From Candidatus Gallimonas merdae (GTDB lineage: Bacteria; Bacillota; Clostridia; Christensenellales; Borkfalkiaceae): a DNA stretch of 64,000 nucleotides. The notes below the pieces were generated by a model, which did not search any database, was not told the DNA's origin, and was given only the letters and a program-made list of their open reading frames with translations. The position numbers and the translations under genes were made by a program. The stretch's first letter is position 1, and every line of letters begins with the position of its first letter. This document shows positions 8,278-15,947 of the stretch, in pieces. The stretch covers positions 1 to 64,000 of the forward strand of contig CAJFRT010000011.1 of NCBI GenBank assembly GCA_904419525.1, in the 5' to 3' direction.

Positions 8278-8659
8278 ACAAAAACTCCAAAGTCCAGCTG
8301 TACTGCGCTTCGCGGAGCGTTGCATTGTATCCGAGATCATACGCCGTATAGGATACCTCTCCCGAAGCATCAAGCAATGCTTTCACTTTTCTGCGGTTTA
8401 CGTTGTGGATGTCGTCCGACAACGCGCCCGTGCACTTGGAGACGAGCAGCAAGTCCGCCGTATTGCGGCGAAGCATGACGCGCCCGTCCCCGTATATGGC
8501 GCCCATGTCCGTGATGTCCGTGCGGATGAGCAAATAGCTCTCCGGCACGTTCTCATCCGCTTCGTCCATGGTCTGCTTATAGATCGGGATTTCCTCCGCA
8601 AGCGGCTGCAAAAACGACCAAAGCGCGGACATGGTGTCATCTGTATGAAAGATTTGCAT
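8258..8659 (-). CDS. Tail terminator/tail completion protein
   Basis: A 133-residue protein (MQIFHTDDTMSALWSFLQPL). Size, mixed alpha/beta pattern and position among the connector genes fit the tail terminator family (lambda gpU, SPP1 gp17), which caps the tail tube and joins it to the head. It overlaps both neighbours by about 20 nt. The family call rests mostly on context. Confidence 0.6.
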   Translation of the reverse strand: MQIFHTDDTMSALWSFLQPLAEEIPIYKQTMDEADENVPESYLLIRTDITDMGAIYGDGRVMLRRNTADLLLVSKCTGALSDDIHNVNRRKVKALLDASGEVSYTAYDLGYNATLREAQYSWTLEFLYGKAAQ

Positions 8660-9008
8660 CTACCCACTCCTTGACCGCCTGTGCTGCGGCGGCATCGTTG
8701 TGCACGGCGACGTTCAGAAGCATCTTTGCAGGCGATCCCGCCTTCCCGAGCGTTCCGACGGCATAGAGCGTTCCGTCGAAATAGAGATACTTTTCTCCGC
8801 CGTACTGCACACGGTCGATTTCGACGCTGTTCGTGAGTCGAAAACCCTGCACCTGTCCGAGCTGGGCGGTATTGACACCGACCAGCTCGACCATTGCAGC
8901 GAGCACCTTTGCCCGTGTGACGCGCTTTGTCCTGTCACCGTTGGAGACGCTCTGCGTGCTCTCTATATCGGCAAGCACGACCTGTTTACGCCCCGTCAGC
9001 ATCGTCAT
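8637..9008 (-). CDS. Head closure/stopper-type connector protein
   Basis: About 123 residues starting MTMLTGRKQVVLAD; a GGGGAAGG site lies upstream, and an ATG two codons later is equally possible. It is beta-rich (GFRLTNSVEIDRVQYGGEKYLYFDGTLYAVG). Between the gp6-like connector and the tail-joining genes, it probably forms the stopper ring that retains packaged DNA. Family assignment is by context. Confidence 0.5.
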   Translation of the reverse strand: MTMLTGRKQVVLADIESTQSVSNGDRTKRVTRAKVLAAMVELVGVNTAQLGQVQGFRLTNSVEIDRVQYGGEKYLYFDGTLYAVGTLGKAGSPAKMLLNVAVHNDAAAAQAVKEWVDANLSYR

Positions 9009-9306
9009 CACCTTCCCCGTAGCGCTCGCCCTTCGTCTGGGCGGAGAGCGTATTGCGCATGAGTATGATCGTCCGATTGCCCTCATCCGCATCCACGTTC
9101 CCCATCAGGACCTGCGCCTGCAATACGATGGCGGACATCCCGAGTTCAGTCGCGAGAATGCTGTCGGAAATATCGTTTGCGGCGATGATCGCCTGCGCGG
9201 TATCGAGCTTTTCCGTATAGTAGTCGTCAAGTTCTTTCCCGGGCGTCAGGTCGCCGATCGCCAATTTGAGTTTTGCGAGAAGCGCCGCCTTGTCGATCGC
9301 CGCCAT
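8986..9306 (-). CDS. Head-tail connector (HK97 gp6-like)
   Basis: A 106-residue, mostly helical acidic protein (MAAIDKAALLAKLKLAIGDL) directly after the capsid gene, the normal position of the gp6/gp15-type adaptor that docks beneath the portal. A GAGGTGAGTT site precedes the start. The C-terminal tail is very acidic (GEGDDDADGA). Confidence 0.7.
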   Translation of the reverse strand: MAAIDKAALLAKLKLAIGDLTPGKELDDYYTEKLDTAQAIIAANDISDSILATELGMSAIVLQAQVLMGNVDADEGNRTIILMRNTLSAQTKGERYGEGDDDADGA

Positions 9307-9321
9307 AACTCACCTCGTGCT

Positions 9322-10539
9322 TTACACCGTTCCCTGTACCAGCTTGACGAGCGCACCCGCAACGCCCGTGGGCTTGCCGTCGGCAAGCGCCATACCGCGA
9401 TAGACGACGGATCCGCTCATGAAACCCGCCTCTTCGGAGCTTGCGATCTCGATGGGCTGCGCGAAGTTCATGACATACCCCGATTTCCAATCCCCGAAGT
9501 ACATCTCGCCGTCCTTCACGTTTGCATCCAGGCGGACGGGATACCCGAGCAGCGTCCCGACGAAGCCATCCTCGACCGCACGCTCGAAGAGCGGGCGCTT
9601 CTGGTCGTCTTTGAGCTTTAAGAGCGTCGCCTTCATTTTGCGATTGCACGCCCAAACAGCGTTATTGATGAAACTTTCTCCGACGAGCGCTTCCAGATCG
9701 ACCAGGTTGTCATAGGTGACCGTAGCGGCCTTTGCAACCGTCACGCTGTTCGTTGCGTTCCACGTCAGCGTATCCAGCCCCGTGGGCTGATTGGTGCCCG
9801 TGCCCGAGATAATCGCCTTATCACACGCCGCACGGAGCTTTCGCACGAGCGCACCCACAAGCCACGTCTCGAAGGCATCGATCGACATCCGCGCGACCTG
9901 CGCCGTGATCTTGATCGTCTTGATGAGCGTGTACGCCGCGAGCGATACCGCTTTCAGGCTATCGCTGCTCGACGTGCTGTCCGAGCCTTCGGATACCCAG
10001 GACGCATCGTTGACGACGTTCTCCACGGGAAAACTCGTCAGGCTCGGAATGTTCGTGAGCGTGATGAGCCCCAGCAGCGAATCCGATTCACGGAGCTGCC
10101 CGATGATCATATCCATCGTCTGCGTGGGGATCGCAGCTCCTGCCGACGTCGATGCCGACGTCATCGCGCGCTTTTCGAGATCCTCCAGCGGTTTTCTCTG
10201 CAGCCGCTTGAAGAATGCGCTGCGGTACTCTGCCGTCGCGGGAATATCCGCACGCTCCATGCCATCCTTGAAATGCAAAAGGTTGTCGTTCATAATTCCT
10301 CTCCCTTCTCCTTGATTTTTGTTTTTGTCGGCCGCAGCGGTGAGTTCGTCGCGGCGCTTGGTGCGGAGCGCAAGCTCCTTTTCGATGTCCTTACGTTCGG
10401 CAGAGAGCTTTTCAAACTCTTCCGCCGAAATGTTTCCGCTGCGGTGCTCTTCGAGCTTGCGCTTTAATTCCTCACGTCTTGCGGTGAGCTGTTCGATCGC
10501 GTTGTTCTCATCCCGCAGCATTTCGATAATGGGATCCAT
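9322..10539 (-). CDS. Major capsid protein, HK97 fold, with N-terminal scaffolding domain
   Basis: A 405-residue precursor. Residues about 1-75 form a charged coiled coil (LTARREELKRKLEEHRSG and following), the delta domain removed by the prohead protease. The shell domain follows after a Gly-rich linker, with AIPTQTMDMIIGQLRESDSLL and a C-terminal E-loop/A-domain pattern ending with KPTGVAGALVKLVQGTV. Ribosome binding site AGGAGAAC. The protease lies just upstream and would cleave the delta domain. Confidence 0.92.
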   Translation of the reverse strand: MDPIIEMLRDENNAIEQLTARREELKRKLEEHRSGNISAEEFEKLSAERKDIEKELALRTKRRDELTAAADKNKNQGEGRGIMNDNLLHFKDGMERADIPATAEYRSAFFKRLQRKPLEDLEKRAMTSASTSAGAAIPTQTMDMIIGQLRESDSLLGLITLTNIPSLTSFPVENVVNDASWVSEGSDSTSSSDSLKAVSLAAYTLIKTIKITAQVARMSIDAFETWLVGALVRKLRAACDKAIISGTGTNQPTGLDTLTWNATNSVTVAKAATVTYDNLVDLEALVGESFINNAVWACNRKMKATLLKLKDDQKRPLFERAVEDGFVGTLLGYPVRLDANVKDGEMYFGDWKSGYVMNFAQPIEIASSEEAGFMSGSVVYRGMALADGKPTGVAGALVKLVQGTV

Positions 10540-10551
10540 GTTGTTCTCCTT

Positions 10552-11148
10552 TTATGAAAAATTTTTGAGTTCTTCTTCCACGCGGCGCGCCATTTCCGAC
10601 TGTGCGCGCAACACTTTCCGGCGCTCCTCTTCCATGGCAATAACGACCGTTTCCTTGTACGCCGGGAACGCCGTAATGGTGACCTCCGGCAGCTCTTCGA
10701 TCTTGGTGACGGTGCGTGTGAGCGTGGACGGATTGACCTGATCATAGGTACGGAGCCAGAAGCTCATGCCGTCAACGATCCCTGCCTCAATGAGGTTGTA
10801 CAGGTCGCGCGCCTCCTGCGTATTGGGCATGACACATTCCATGAAAAGCCCCGTCTCGTCCGTTTCCAGCCGCATGTTCTTTCCCGTTCGCCCAAGCACA
10901 CGGTTCATGTCGTGTCCGTAGAGCAGGAATACATTCTGCAAGTCGACGCCGTCAAGCGCCTGCGGTAAAATGATCTCCGTGATCTCGTCGTACCAATAAT
11001 CCCACACTTTGGTCGGAGTGTTGAACAGAATGGGATACCCGCGAACAACGAGTTCCTTTTTCCCGTTCTCCGCCTCCCGCGCCTCCGTGCGGAATTCCAC
11101 GGTGCGGAACTCCCGCTGCCGTTTGAGTTTCTCGTCAGGTTGCTGCAT
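10552..11148 (-). CDS. Prohead protease (HK97 gp4/U35 family)
   Basis: About 198 residues starting MQQPDEKLKRQREFRTVEF, preceded by AAGGAGGAAACA. Family signatures are visible: GYPILFNTPT early, an active-site His in LLYGHDMNRVLGRT, and VDGMSFWLRTY with the catalytic Ser. It matures the capsid by removing the delta domain. The first bases overlap the end of the portal gene by 14 nt. A longer upstream extension in the raw frame is Arg-rich and unsupported. Confidence 0.9.
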   Translation of the reverse strand: MQQPDEKLKRQREFRTVEFRTEAREAENGKKELVVRGYPILFNTPTKVWDYWYDEITEIILPQALDGVDLQNVFLLYGHDMNRVLGRTGKNMRLETDETGLFMECVMPNTQEARDLYNLIEAGIVDGMSFWLRTYDQVNPSTLTRTVTKIEELPEVTITAFPAYKETVVIAMEEERRKVLRAQSEMARRVEEELKNFS

Positions 11149-12433
11149 TGTTTCCTCCTTCCGACGCCGATGAGCCGCCGCCCGTCGGTTTCTCCGACTG
11201 GCCGCCCGCCCCCGCCGCGCCGTTTTTTGCGCTCTGATAAGCGTCCGCATTTTCTATGTTGACCGTATCGAGAGTTACCCTGTACTTTCGCCCCAGCCCG
11301 TCGGGCAGCGGGGCATATCCGATCATTTCGCGCATCTCGTCGTTGTTCATCACCCCGTTGCGCGATACAACGTTGAAGAACGCCGTCTTTGCCGAGAGTG
11401 TCGATACCTGCAGCCAGAACGTATCCAGCTCCAACCGGTTGCCGTGCGCCTGTTCCATGCGCGAAAAGATCTTGCCCGTGAATTCCTGTTCCACCTGCCG
11501 CGCGACCGGCTCAACATGATTCTTTACAAAGAGCTGATATTCGATTTCCGTCGCCTTATTGTTGACGATATCCGCCGTGATGCCGAAATAGTTGTAGACG
11601 ATGTCGATGACCAGCTTCATGAGATCGCGGTTGACGTCGTTCTCGTTCCAGTTGATGGGCGTGATCTTCCACTGCGGATCGACATAGGCGATCCCGCGTA
11701 CCGACTTATCAAAACGCGCGTCCAGATCGCGCATCGTTCCGTCCGCATCCTTCTCTTTCAGCTGTCCCTGCGCTGTCGGATCGGTCTGCATGATCGCCCG
11801 CACCTTGTTCGGATCCGCAACGGCGATCGCCTGCGCCGCAAGCGCCTGAATGACCGTTTCATACAGTCCGAGGTCGTTCTTCTGGCCGCCGCCCAGCGTA
11901 GAAAAACGGTTGAGATAGATGAGATCGCTCATGTCATACGTCTTTCCGATCCGCCCGAACGTGACCGTTGCGCGGTCGTCGTACAGCTTGAAGTCGTAAA
12001 AATCGTGCGGCAGCACATACAGCTGCGAGAGCCGCCCCGTGCGCGATGAAAAGCGCGGCTCGACGAACACATTGGAATACAGCATCAGCGACGTGATGAG
12101 ATTCACCCAGAACTGCGAGGCGTTCTGCAAAGGATTGGCGCGAATGTTGATGACGCGGTCCTCCTCCCCTTCGAGATAGGTCACGTTCCCGTCTTTGTCC
12201 TTGCGTTCAAAGTACTTCGGGATGATGGAGAAGATCTCCGCGAACGATTGGATCGCCGTGCGCACCTCCGGGATCTGATAGATGTTGCTCGCGTAGTTGT
12301 AGGCAAACCATCCCACGTTGTTGCCGTAGTACTCGTGAATGATCGTGCGGAGCTGCTCCCTCGGCGGCACCTGCCCCGGCCGCGGCTTACTCCGCCCGAA
12401 TGTGTTTTTGAAAAAATCCAGAATTTTCCCCAT
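11135..12433 (-). CDS. Portal protein (HK97 family)
   Basis: A 432-residue portal subunit (MGKILDFFKNTFGRSKPR). The family layout is visible: a wing domain containing VGWFAYNYASNIYQIPEVRT, PANPLQNAS-type positions near residue 95 (RANPLQNASQFW), VLPHDFYDF, and a long stem/crown region with ITADIVNNKATEIEYQLFVK. The dodecamer forms the DNA entry channel. It ends with a Gly/Ser-rich low-complexity tail. It follows the large terminase gene with 2 nt between them. Confidence 0.9.
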   Translation of the reverse strand: MGKILDFFKNTFGRSKPRPGQVPPREQLRTIIHEYYGNNVGWFAYNYASNIYQIPEVRTAIQSFAEIFSIIPKYFERKDKDGNVTYLEGEEDRVINIRANPLQNASQFWVNLITSLMLYSNVFVEPRFSSRTGRLSQLYVLPHDFYDFKLYDDRATVTFGRIGKTYDMSDLIYLNRFSTLGGGQKNDLGLYETVIQALAAQAIAVADPNKVRAIMQTDPTAQGQLKEKDADGTMRDLDARFDKSVRGIAYVDPQWKITPINWNENDVNRDLMKLVIDIVYNYFGITADIVNNKATEIEYQLFVKNHVEPVARQVEQEFTGKIFSRMEQAHGNRLELDTFWLQVSTLSAKTAFFNVVSRNGVMNNDEMREMIGYAPLPDGLGRKYRVTLDTVNIENADAYQSAKNGAAGAGGQSEKPTGGGSSASEGGNNAAT

Positions 12434-12435
12434 GA

Positions 12436-14202
12436 TCAGATCCTGAAAAGCTGTCCGATGCGATTTGCGTACAGCGGCATCTCCTTGGCCCGCTGGTAGG
12501 CGACAAATGCGTTGAATACGCCGACGGCACCGTCGATATGTCCCGTCGATTTCGCCTTGTGCGGCGAAAGGTTGTTGTTGACGTCCTGTCGGATTTTGAG
12601 ATTATAGAAGCAGTACGCAAACAGCTTGTTTCTTACATCCGCAACGATCTTGCCCGATTCAAACAGGCTTTTTACTACCTTGATCGGCTCGGACAGCGTC
12701 CAGCCGCCCTGTGCGACTTCGGTAAGAACGCCGAGATCGCGCGTGATACTTCCCGTCTCGCCGTCTCGACGGACCTTCTCGTGCGAAAACCCGTGTTCCT
12801 GCATATCCGTAAGCCACTCTTTTGAAAGCGCACGGTCATAGCCGATTTTTAGGAAGCTGATCTTGTATTCTTCACGCAGCAGCGTAAACCATGCCGTAAC
12901 GTACTCTTTCCGCACATAGCTTCCCGGCGTTACAATGACCACTTCACTCGTGACGCGGTCTCCCGTTGCAAGGTTTGTCATGCGCTGATAGTCCTGTTTG
13001 TCCCGCTCGCTGTTGCGCGCGAGGCGATCCTCTGCAATGAAATACGCCTGCAGATAGATGAACTTTTCGCCCGTCAGAATCTGCGCCGTTGCGTTGCACA
13101 AGTCCGTCGTTTCTGCGAGATCGACGCCCCCGACTGCGTATGTGTCGATATACTCTTCCGGCGCGACGATGCGCATGGCATTCCGGATGGCGACCATGCT
13201 GAAATAGTCGATGGACGCCCCGATCTGCCGATTCATGTGTTTGGCAATAAAGGTATTCAGCAGAACGGGATCGTCCTTCATCCCCTCCAGCTGCGTACGC
13301 AGGAACTCCATGGTCGGACGTCCCTCGTACATGGCGGGGTTTGCCTTGATCCAGCAGGCTTCATCGCGGTAGTCGTCCGTTTCGTCGATCCCGAACATGA
13401 GCGCAAAGATGCGATCATTCTGTCCGAGCCGTTTCTTTTTGAGAAATTTCTTGTTTCTCTCATAGAGGGACTCGTACAGGCTTTCCGGCGTAACGCCCGC
13501 CGAGGAAATGACGATCATCATCGGCTGCGACCTGGCCCCCATACCCGACTTGACCGCGTTGTACTGATTCTTGTTTGTGATCTCGTGCGCCTCGTTGACG
13601 ACGGCAACGGACGGATTGGCGCCGTCCTTTCCCTTCGTCCGTCCCGAAAGGTACTGAATTACGCCGTGCGTCTCCGGGCATTCGATCGTCTTGGACGTCT
13701 TGCCCGTTCCCGTAAACCAGCAATCCAGCGGATCTTCCTTGACGTTCTCTTTGACGAGATCGAACGTCCGCTTTGCCTGCGCCTCGTTCTCCGCAAGAAT
13801 CTGACACCATGCGGACGGCTCTTTATCGATGCCAACGAAATATGCGATAAGCGGTACGATGAATGTGTCTTTTCCCCACTTTCGCGCCACGAACAGATCG
13901 AGCTCTCGAAACCAGCGGACGAAGCGCTTTTCTTTCTTGTCCCACACCTTGATGCCGAGGATGCAGGCAACGATGTACTTTTGCTCGCGGTTGAGCTCGA
14001 CGGGCTGCCCCGCCCAAACGCCCTCCCGATGGCGGAACATTCGCGCAAAGTCGCGGAACGCGATCGGATCGGCTTCTTTATAGAAAATTTCTTTCCGGGA
14101 GATGAGCTCTTTGATCTGCCGGACATTGTTTTTGACGTGCTCGTTAAAATCCTGCGGACGGTTTTCGACGTAACGAATGTAGTCGGTGATCCATTTGAGC
14201 AT
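12436..14202 (-). CDS. Terminase large subunit (Terminase_1 type), variant Walker motifs
   Basis: A 588-residue packaging ATPase/nuclease. The N-terminal ATPase domain has a Walker-A-like ARKWGKDTFI (residues 106-115), where the residue after Gly-Lys is Asp rather than Ser/Thr, and a Walker-B-like SVAVVNEAHE (198-207), with Asn where Asp is common. The coupling segment MMIVISSAGVTPES follows. The C-terminal nuclease begins near AVGGVDLAETTDLC with a metal-binding Asp. It threads phage DNA through the portal and cuts it. The frame is intact and sits normally between small terminase and portal. Confidence 0.92.
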   Translation of the reverse strand: MLKWITDYIRYVENRPQDFNEHVKNNVRQIKELISRKEIFYKEADPIAFRDFARMFRHREGVWAGQPVELNREQKYIVACILGIKVWDKKEKRFVRWFRELDLFVARKWGKDTFIVPLIAYFVGIDKEPSAWCQILAENEAQAKRTFDLVKENVKEDPLDCWFTGTGKTSKTIECPETHGVIQYLSGRTKGKDGANPSVAVVNEAHEITNKNQYNAVKSGMGARSQPMMIVISSAGVTPESLYESLYERNKKFLKKKRLGQNDRIFALMFGIDETDDYRDEACWIKANPAMYEGRPTMEFLRTQLEGMKDDPVLLNTFIAKHMNRQIGASIDYFSMVAIRNAMRIVAPEEYIDTYAVGGVDLAETTDLCNATAQILTGEKFIYLQAYFIAEDRLARNSERDKQDYQRMTNLATGDRVTSEVVIVTPGSYVRKEYVTAWFTLLREEYKISFLKIGYDRALSKEWLTDMQEHGFSHEKVRRDGETGSITRDLGVLTEVAQGGWTLSEPIKVVKSLFESGKIVADVRNKLFAYCFYNLKIRQDVNNNLSPHKAKSTGHIDGAVGVFNAFVAYQRAKEMPLYANRIGQLFRI

Positions 14203-14214
14203 AGCCGCCGCCCG

Positions 14215-14727
14215 TCAATCGTCTTTCCGCTGCATCATCTTGCGGAACGGATCATCCTTGCGCTTTGCGTTTGCCGCTTTCAGTCCCGCCCGCGCCCGTG
14301 CCTGGGGAGATAGTCCCAGCTGATCGGCAAGTCGGATGCAGAGTGCGGCATTGTCGTTCCGCTTCTTGATGTTCGGATTGGCTTTGAGCACATACTTGGG
14401 ATTCCCGTCCTTGTCCTCGCCGCACTCGTACACGAGATAGGCGCGGGGATCTTCTTTGAGCGCCGCGTCCGCTTCGTCGGTAGCCACTTTGGCGCGGCAG
14501 TACAGGACCATCATGTCAACGTCAGCATCAGATACGCGGCAGTTGACCGTCTCCCGGAATACCTGCACGAGGAATTTCCATACCTTGCGCTCCTCCTTCG
14601 TGAGCGTCCTTGGCATTTTGAATTCCTGCCGCTGATAGATCGGCGTCTCCTCGTTGCGATCCCGGAGTTCCTCGTTGCTCCGATGTAATTTCTTGTCCGG
14701 CGTGATGCTCGGCAGCCGCCCCGCCAT
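14215..14727 (-). CDS. Terminase small subunit (P27 family)
   Basis: About 170 residues from MAGRLPSITPDKKLHRSNEE with GGAGG 9 nt upstream. Typical P27 features are an N-terminal helix-turn-helix-like part, a central L-T-K-E-E-R-K-V-W-K motif, and the C-terminal A-A-L-C-I-R-L-A-D-Q-L-G-L-S-P-Q-A-R-A-R stretch. It recognises the packaging site and recruits the large subunit. The 5' third overlaps the HNH frame for 200 nt. Confidence 0.85.
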   Translation of the reverse strand: MAGRLPSITPDKKLHRSNEELRDRNEETPIYQRQEFKMPRTLTKEERKVWKFLVQVFRETVNCRVSDADVDMMVLYCRAKVATDEADAALKEDPRAYLVYECGEDKDGNPKYVLKANPNIKKRNDNAALCIRLADQLGLSPQARARAGLKAANAKRKDDPFRKMMQRKDD

Positions 14728-15022
14728 TCTCCAATTCCTCCCAGAATTTGCTGAACTTCTGCAGCGGGCTCTCCCTCTCGTGCTCGGCATTGTGACAAGC
14801 GGCACACAAAAGTTCCAGATTGTCGGGATCAAGCCGTCTGCTCCAATCGACCTCTATCGGCACAATGTGGTGCACTTCTTTCCCCAAACTGACGATCCCC
14901 TTTGCCCGGCACCGCTGACAGAGTCCCGTCTCCTGTGCAAATTTGATCGTGCGGATCCGCCGCCATGCACGGGACTGATAAAACGCATCGTATTTCTCGT
15001 GATATGTCCGCCGATCGTCCAT
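14528..15022 (-). CDS. HNH endonuclease, first gene of the late operon
   Basis: The N-terminal 95 residues hold a full HNH nuclease: zinc ligands CQRC and CAAC, the catalytic EVHHIVPIE, and the DPDNLELLC segment. HNH proteins next to terminase help packaging in HK97-like phages. The start MDDRRTYHEKYD is used; a longer frame begins ten codons earlier. The frame continues 200 nt into the small terminase in another register; that tail (Gly, Gln, Ala rich) looks like out-of-frame translation, so the ancestral stop codon was probably lost. Confidence 0.8.
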   Translation of the reverse strand: MDDRRTYHEKYDAFYQSRAWRRIRTIKFAQETGLCQRCRAKGIVSLGKEVHHIVPIEVDWSRRLDPDNLELLCAACHNAEHERESPLQKFSKFWEELENGGAAAEHHAGQEITSEQRGTPGSQRGDADLSAAGIQNAKDAHEGGAQGMEIPRAGIPGDGQLPRI

Positions 15023-15184
15023 ATTTTTGCAAGATTTTCCCCAAAACCGCAAAACATTTCAAAAAGCGGAAAAGTTTGTAAAGCTGCATTTGGCGCGCTT
15101 GCGCGCGCGCCCGCGTTTTCGCGCGACACCAGGGGGGGATATGAAAAAATGCAGGCTTTTCGCTTTTTTCTGCGATTTGCCTGC

Positions 15185-15193
15185 ATTATAACA
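15185..15193 (-). promoter_or_regulatory. Extended -10 promoter (TGTTATAAT) of the late operon
   Basis: The minus strand reads TG-T-TATAAT upstream of the HNH-terminase operon, with no recognisable -35 box at the proper distance (an A-run is there instead). Two 17-bp direct repeats lie immediately upstream. That layout fits an activator-dependent late promoter. Confidence 0.6.
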
Positions 15194-15213
15194 TGCCGAG
15201 TCTCATGTTTTTT

Positions 15214-15262
15214 TCATGATTTTATAAGAAAACATCATGATTTTATCATGACTTTATAAGAA
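15214..15262 (-). repeat. Two 17-bp direct repeats 32 bp apart upstream of the late promoter
   Basis: The forward-strand unit TCATGA(T/C)TTTATAAGAA occurs at 15214-15230 and 15246-15262 with one mismatch. A third partial copy, TCATGATTTTAT, starts at 15236. Start-to-start spacing of 32 bp is about three helical turns, so bound proteins would face the same side. They are the best candidates for binding sites of the ArpU-like regulator encoded next door. Confidence 0.7.
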
Positions 15263-15264
15263 TT

Positions 15265-15645
15265 TCAGGTTTTCAGCCGCATGAGAGCCATTGCCGCCTT
15301 GTTTTTGGAAAGCCGATCGATTGCCTTTGCCTCCAAATTTGCGCAATGACCGACGCTGTATCCGAGACGTTCCGCCACAGCTTTCAGCTTCGTCCCCTGC
15401 AAGTATCGGAGCGCCATCACCCGATACATGGCACTCTCTTTGGGCAAATACCCGAGAATCAATCTGACTGCATTGCAATGCACTTCAAAATCTTCCTTCG
15501 CTTGGAGCAGCATATCCTTGACGGCGTCGAGCACCTCGCCCTTTTCGATCTGCCGCGCAATCTCCGCCGCCTGGTCCTGGCAGATGCGGTATGCCTTCAG
15601 ATATCCGCGCAGCTCTTTCTTGGAATCCTGCAAATCCACTTTCAT
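15265..15645 (-). CDS. ArpU/sigma-70-like late transcription regulator
   Basis: A 126-residue protein (MKVDLQDSKKELRGYLKAYR) with GGGGAGGAAAG upstream. The N-terminal half is helical; the C-terminal half has a helix-turn-helix of the sigma region-4 type: VMALRYLQGTKLKAVAERLG followed by YSVGHCANLEAKAIDRL. ArpU/RinA-like proteins activate the structural operon in Firmicute phages. Its stop codon is next to the paired repeats and the late promoter, supporting that role. It overlaps the preceding gene by ATGA. Confidence 0.75.
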   Translation of the reverse strand: MKVDLQDSKKELRGYLKAYRICQDQAAEIARQIEKGEVLDAVKDMLLQAKEDFEVHCNAVRLILGYLPKESAMYRVMALRYLQGTKLKAVAERLGYSVGHCANLEAKAIDRLSKNKAAMALMRLKT

Positions 15646-15842
15646 TCTTTCCTCCCCTGCCTTTGCATTTGACTGCAAATTTCATCTGCACTTTCCCGCT
15701 CTGCCTGGATCACAAAGAATGCCTCGCCGCACTCTTCACAGACAGTCTTTGAAAAGAGCGCAACGCCGTAGAGCCTCCGTCCGCAATACGGACAGAAGCT
15801 GATCCTTTCGTCGATATAGCCCGACGCAATGCCTGTCACCAT
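15642..15842 (-). CDS. Small zinc-ribbon phage protein
   Basis: A 66-residue protein with two CxxC pairs (FCPYCGRRLYG and CEECGEAFF) that would bind one zinc ion. AAGGAGGG lies just upstream of the chosen ATG. A GTG two codons earlier is an alternative. It overlaps the ArpU-like gene by ATGA, so it is co-translated with it. Function unknown; RNA or DNA binding is possible but unproven. Confidence 0.65.
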   Translation of the reverse strand: MVTGIASGYIDERISFCPYCGRRLYGVALFSKTVCEECGEAFFVIQAERESADEICSQMQRQGRKE

Positions 15843-15947
15843 GAACACCCTCCTTGACTTTGAAACGGGTTTCCCGTTTTCACCTTCCCGAAGTCGGGAT
15901 TTATACCAACTTCCTTATCCTGCTCTCTGCGCCGTACCACATTTCCG

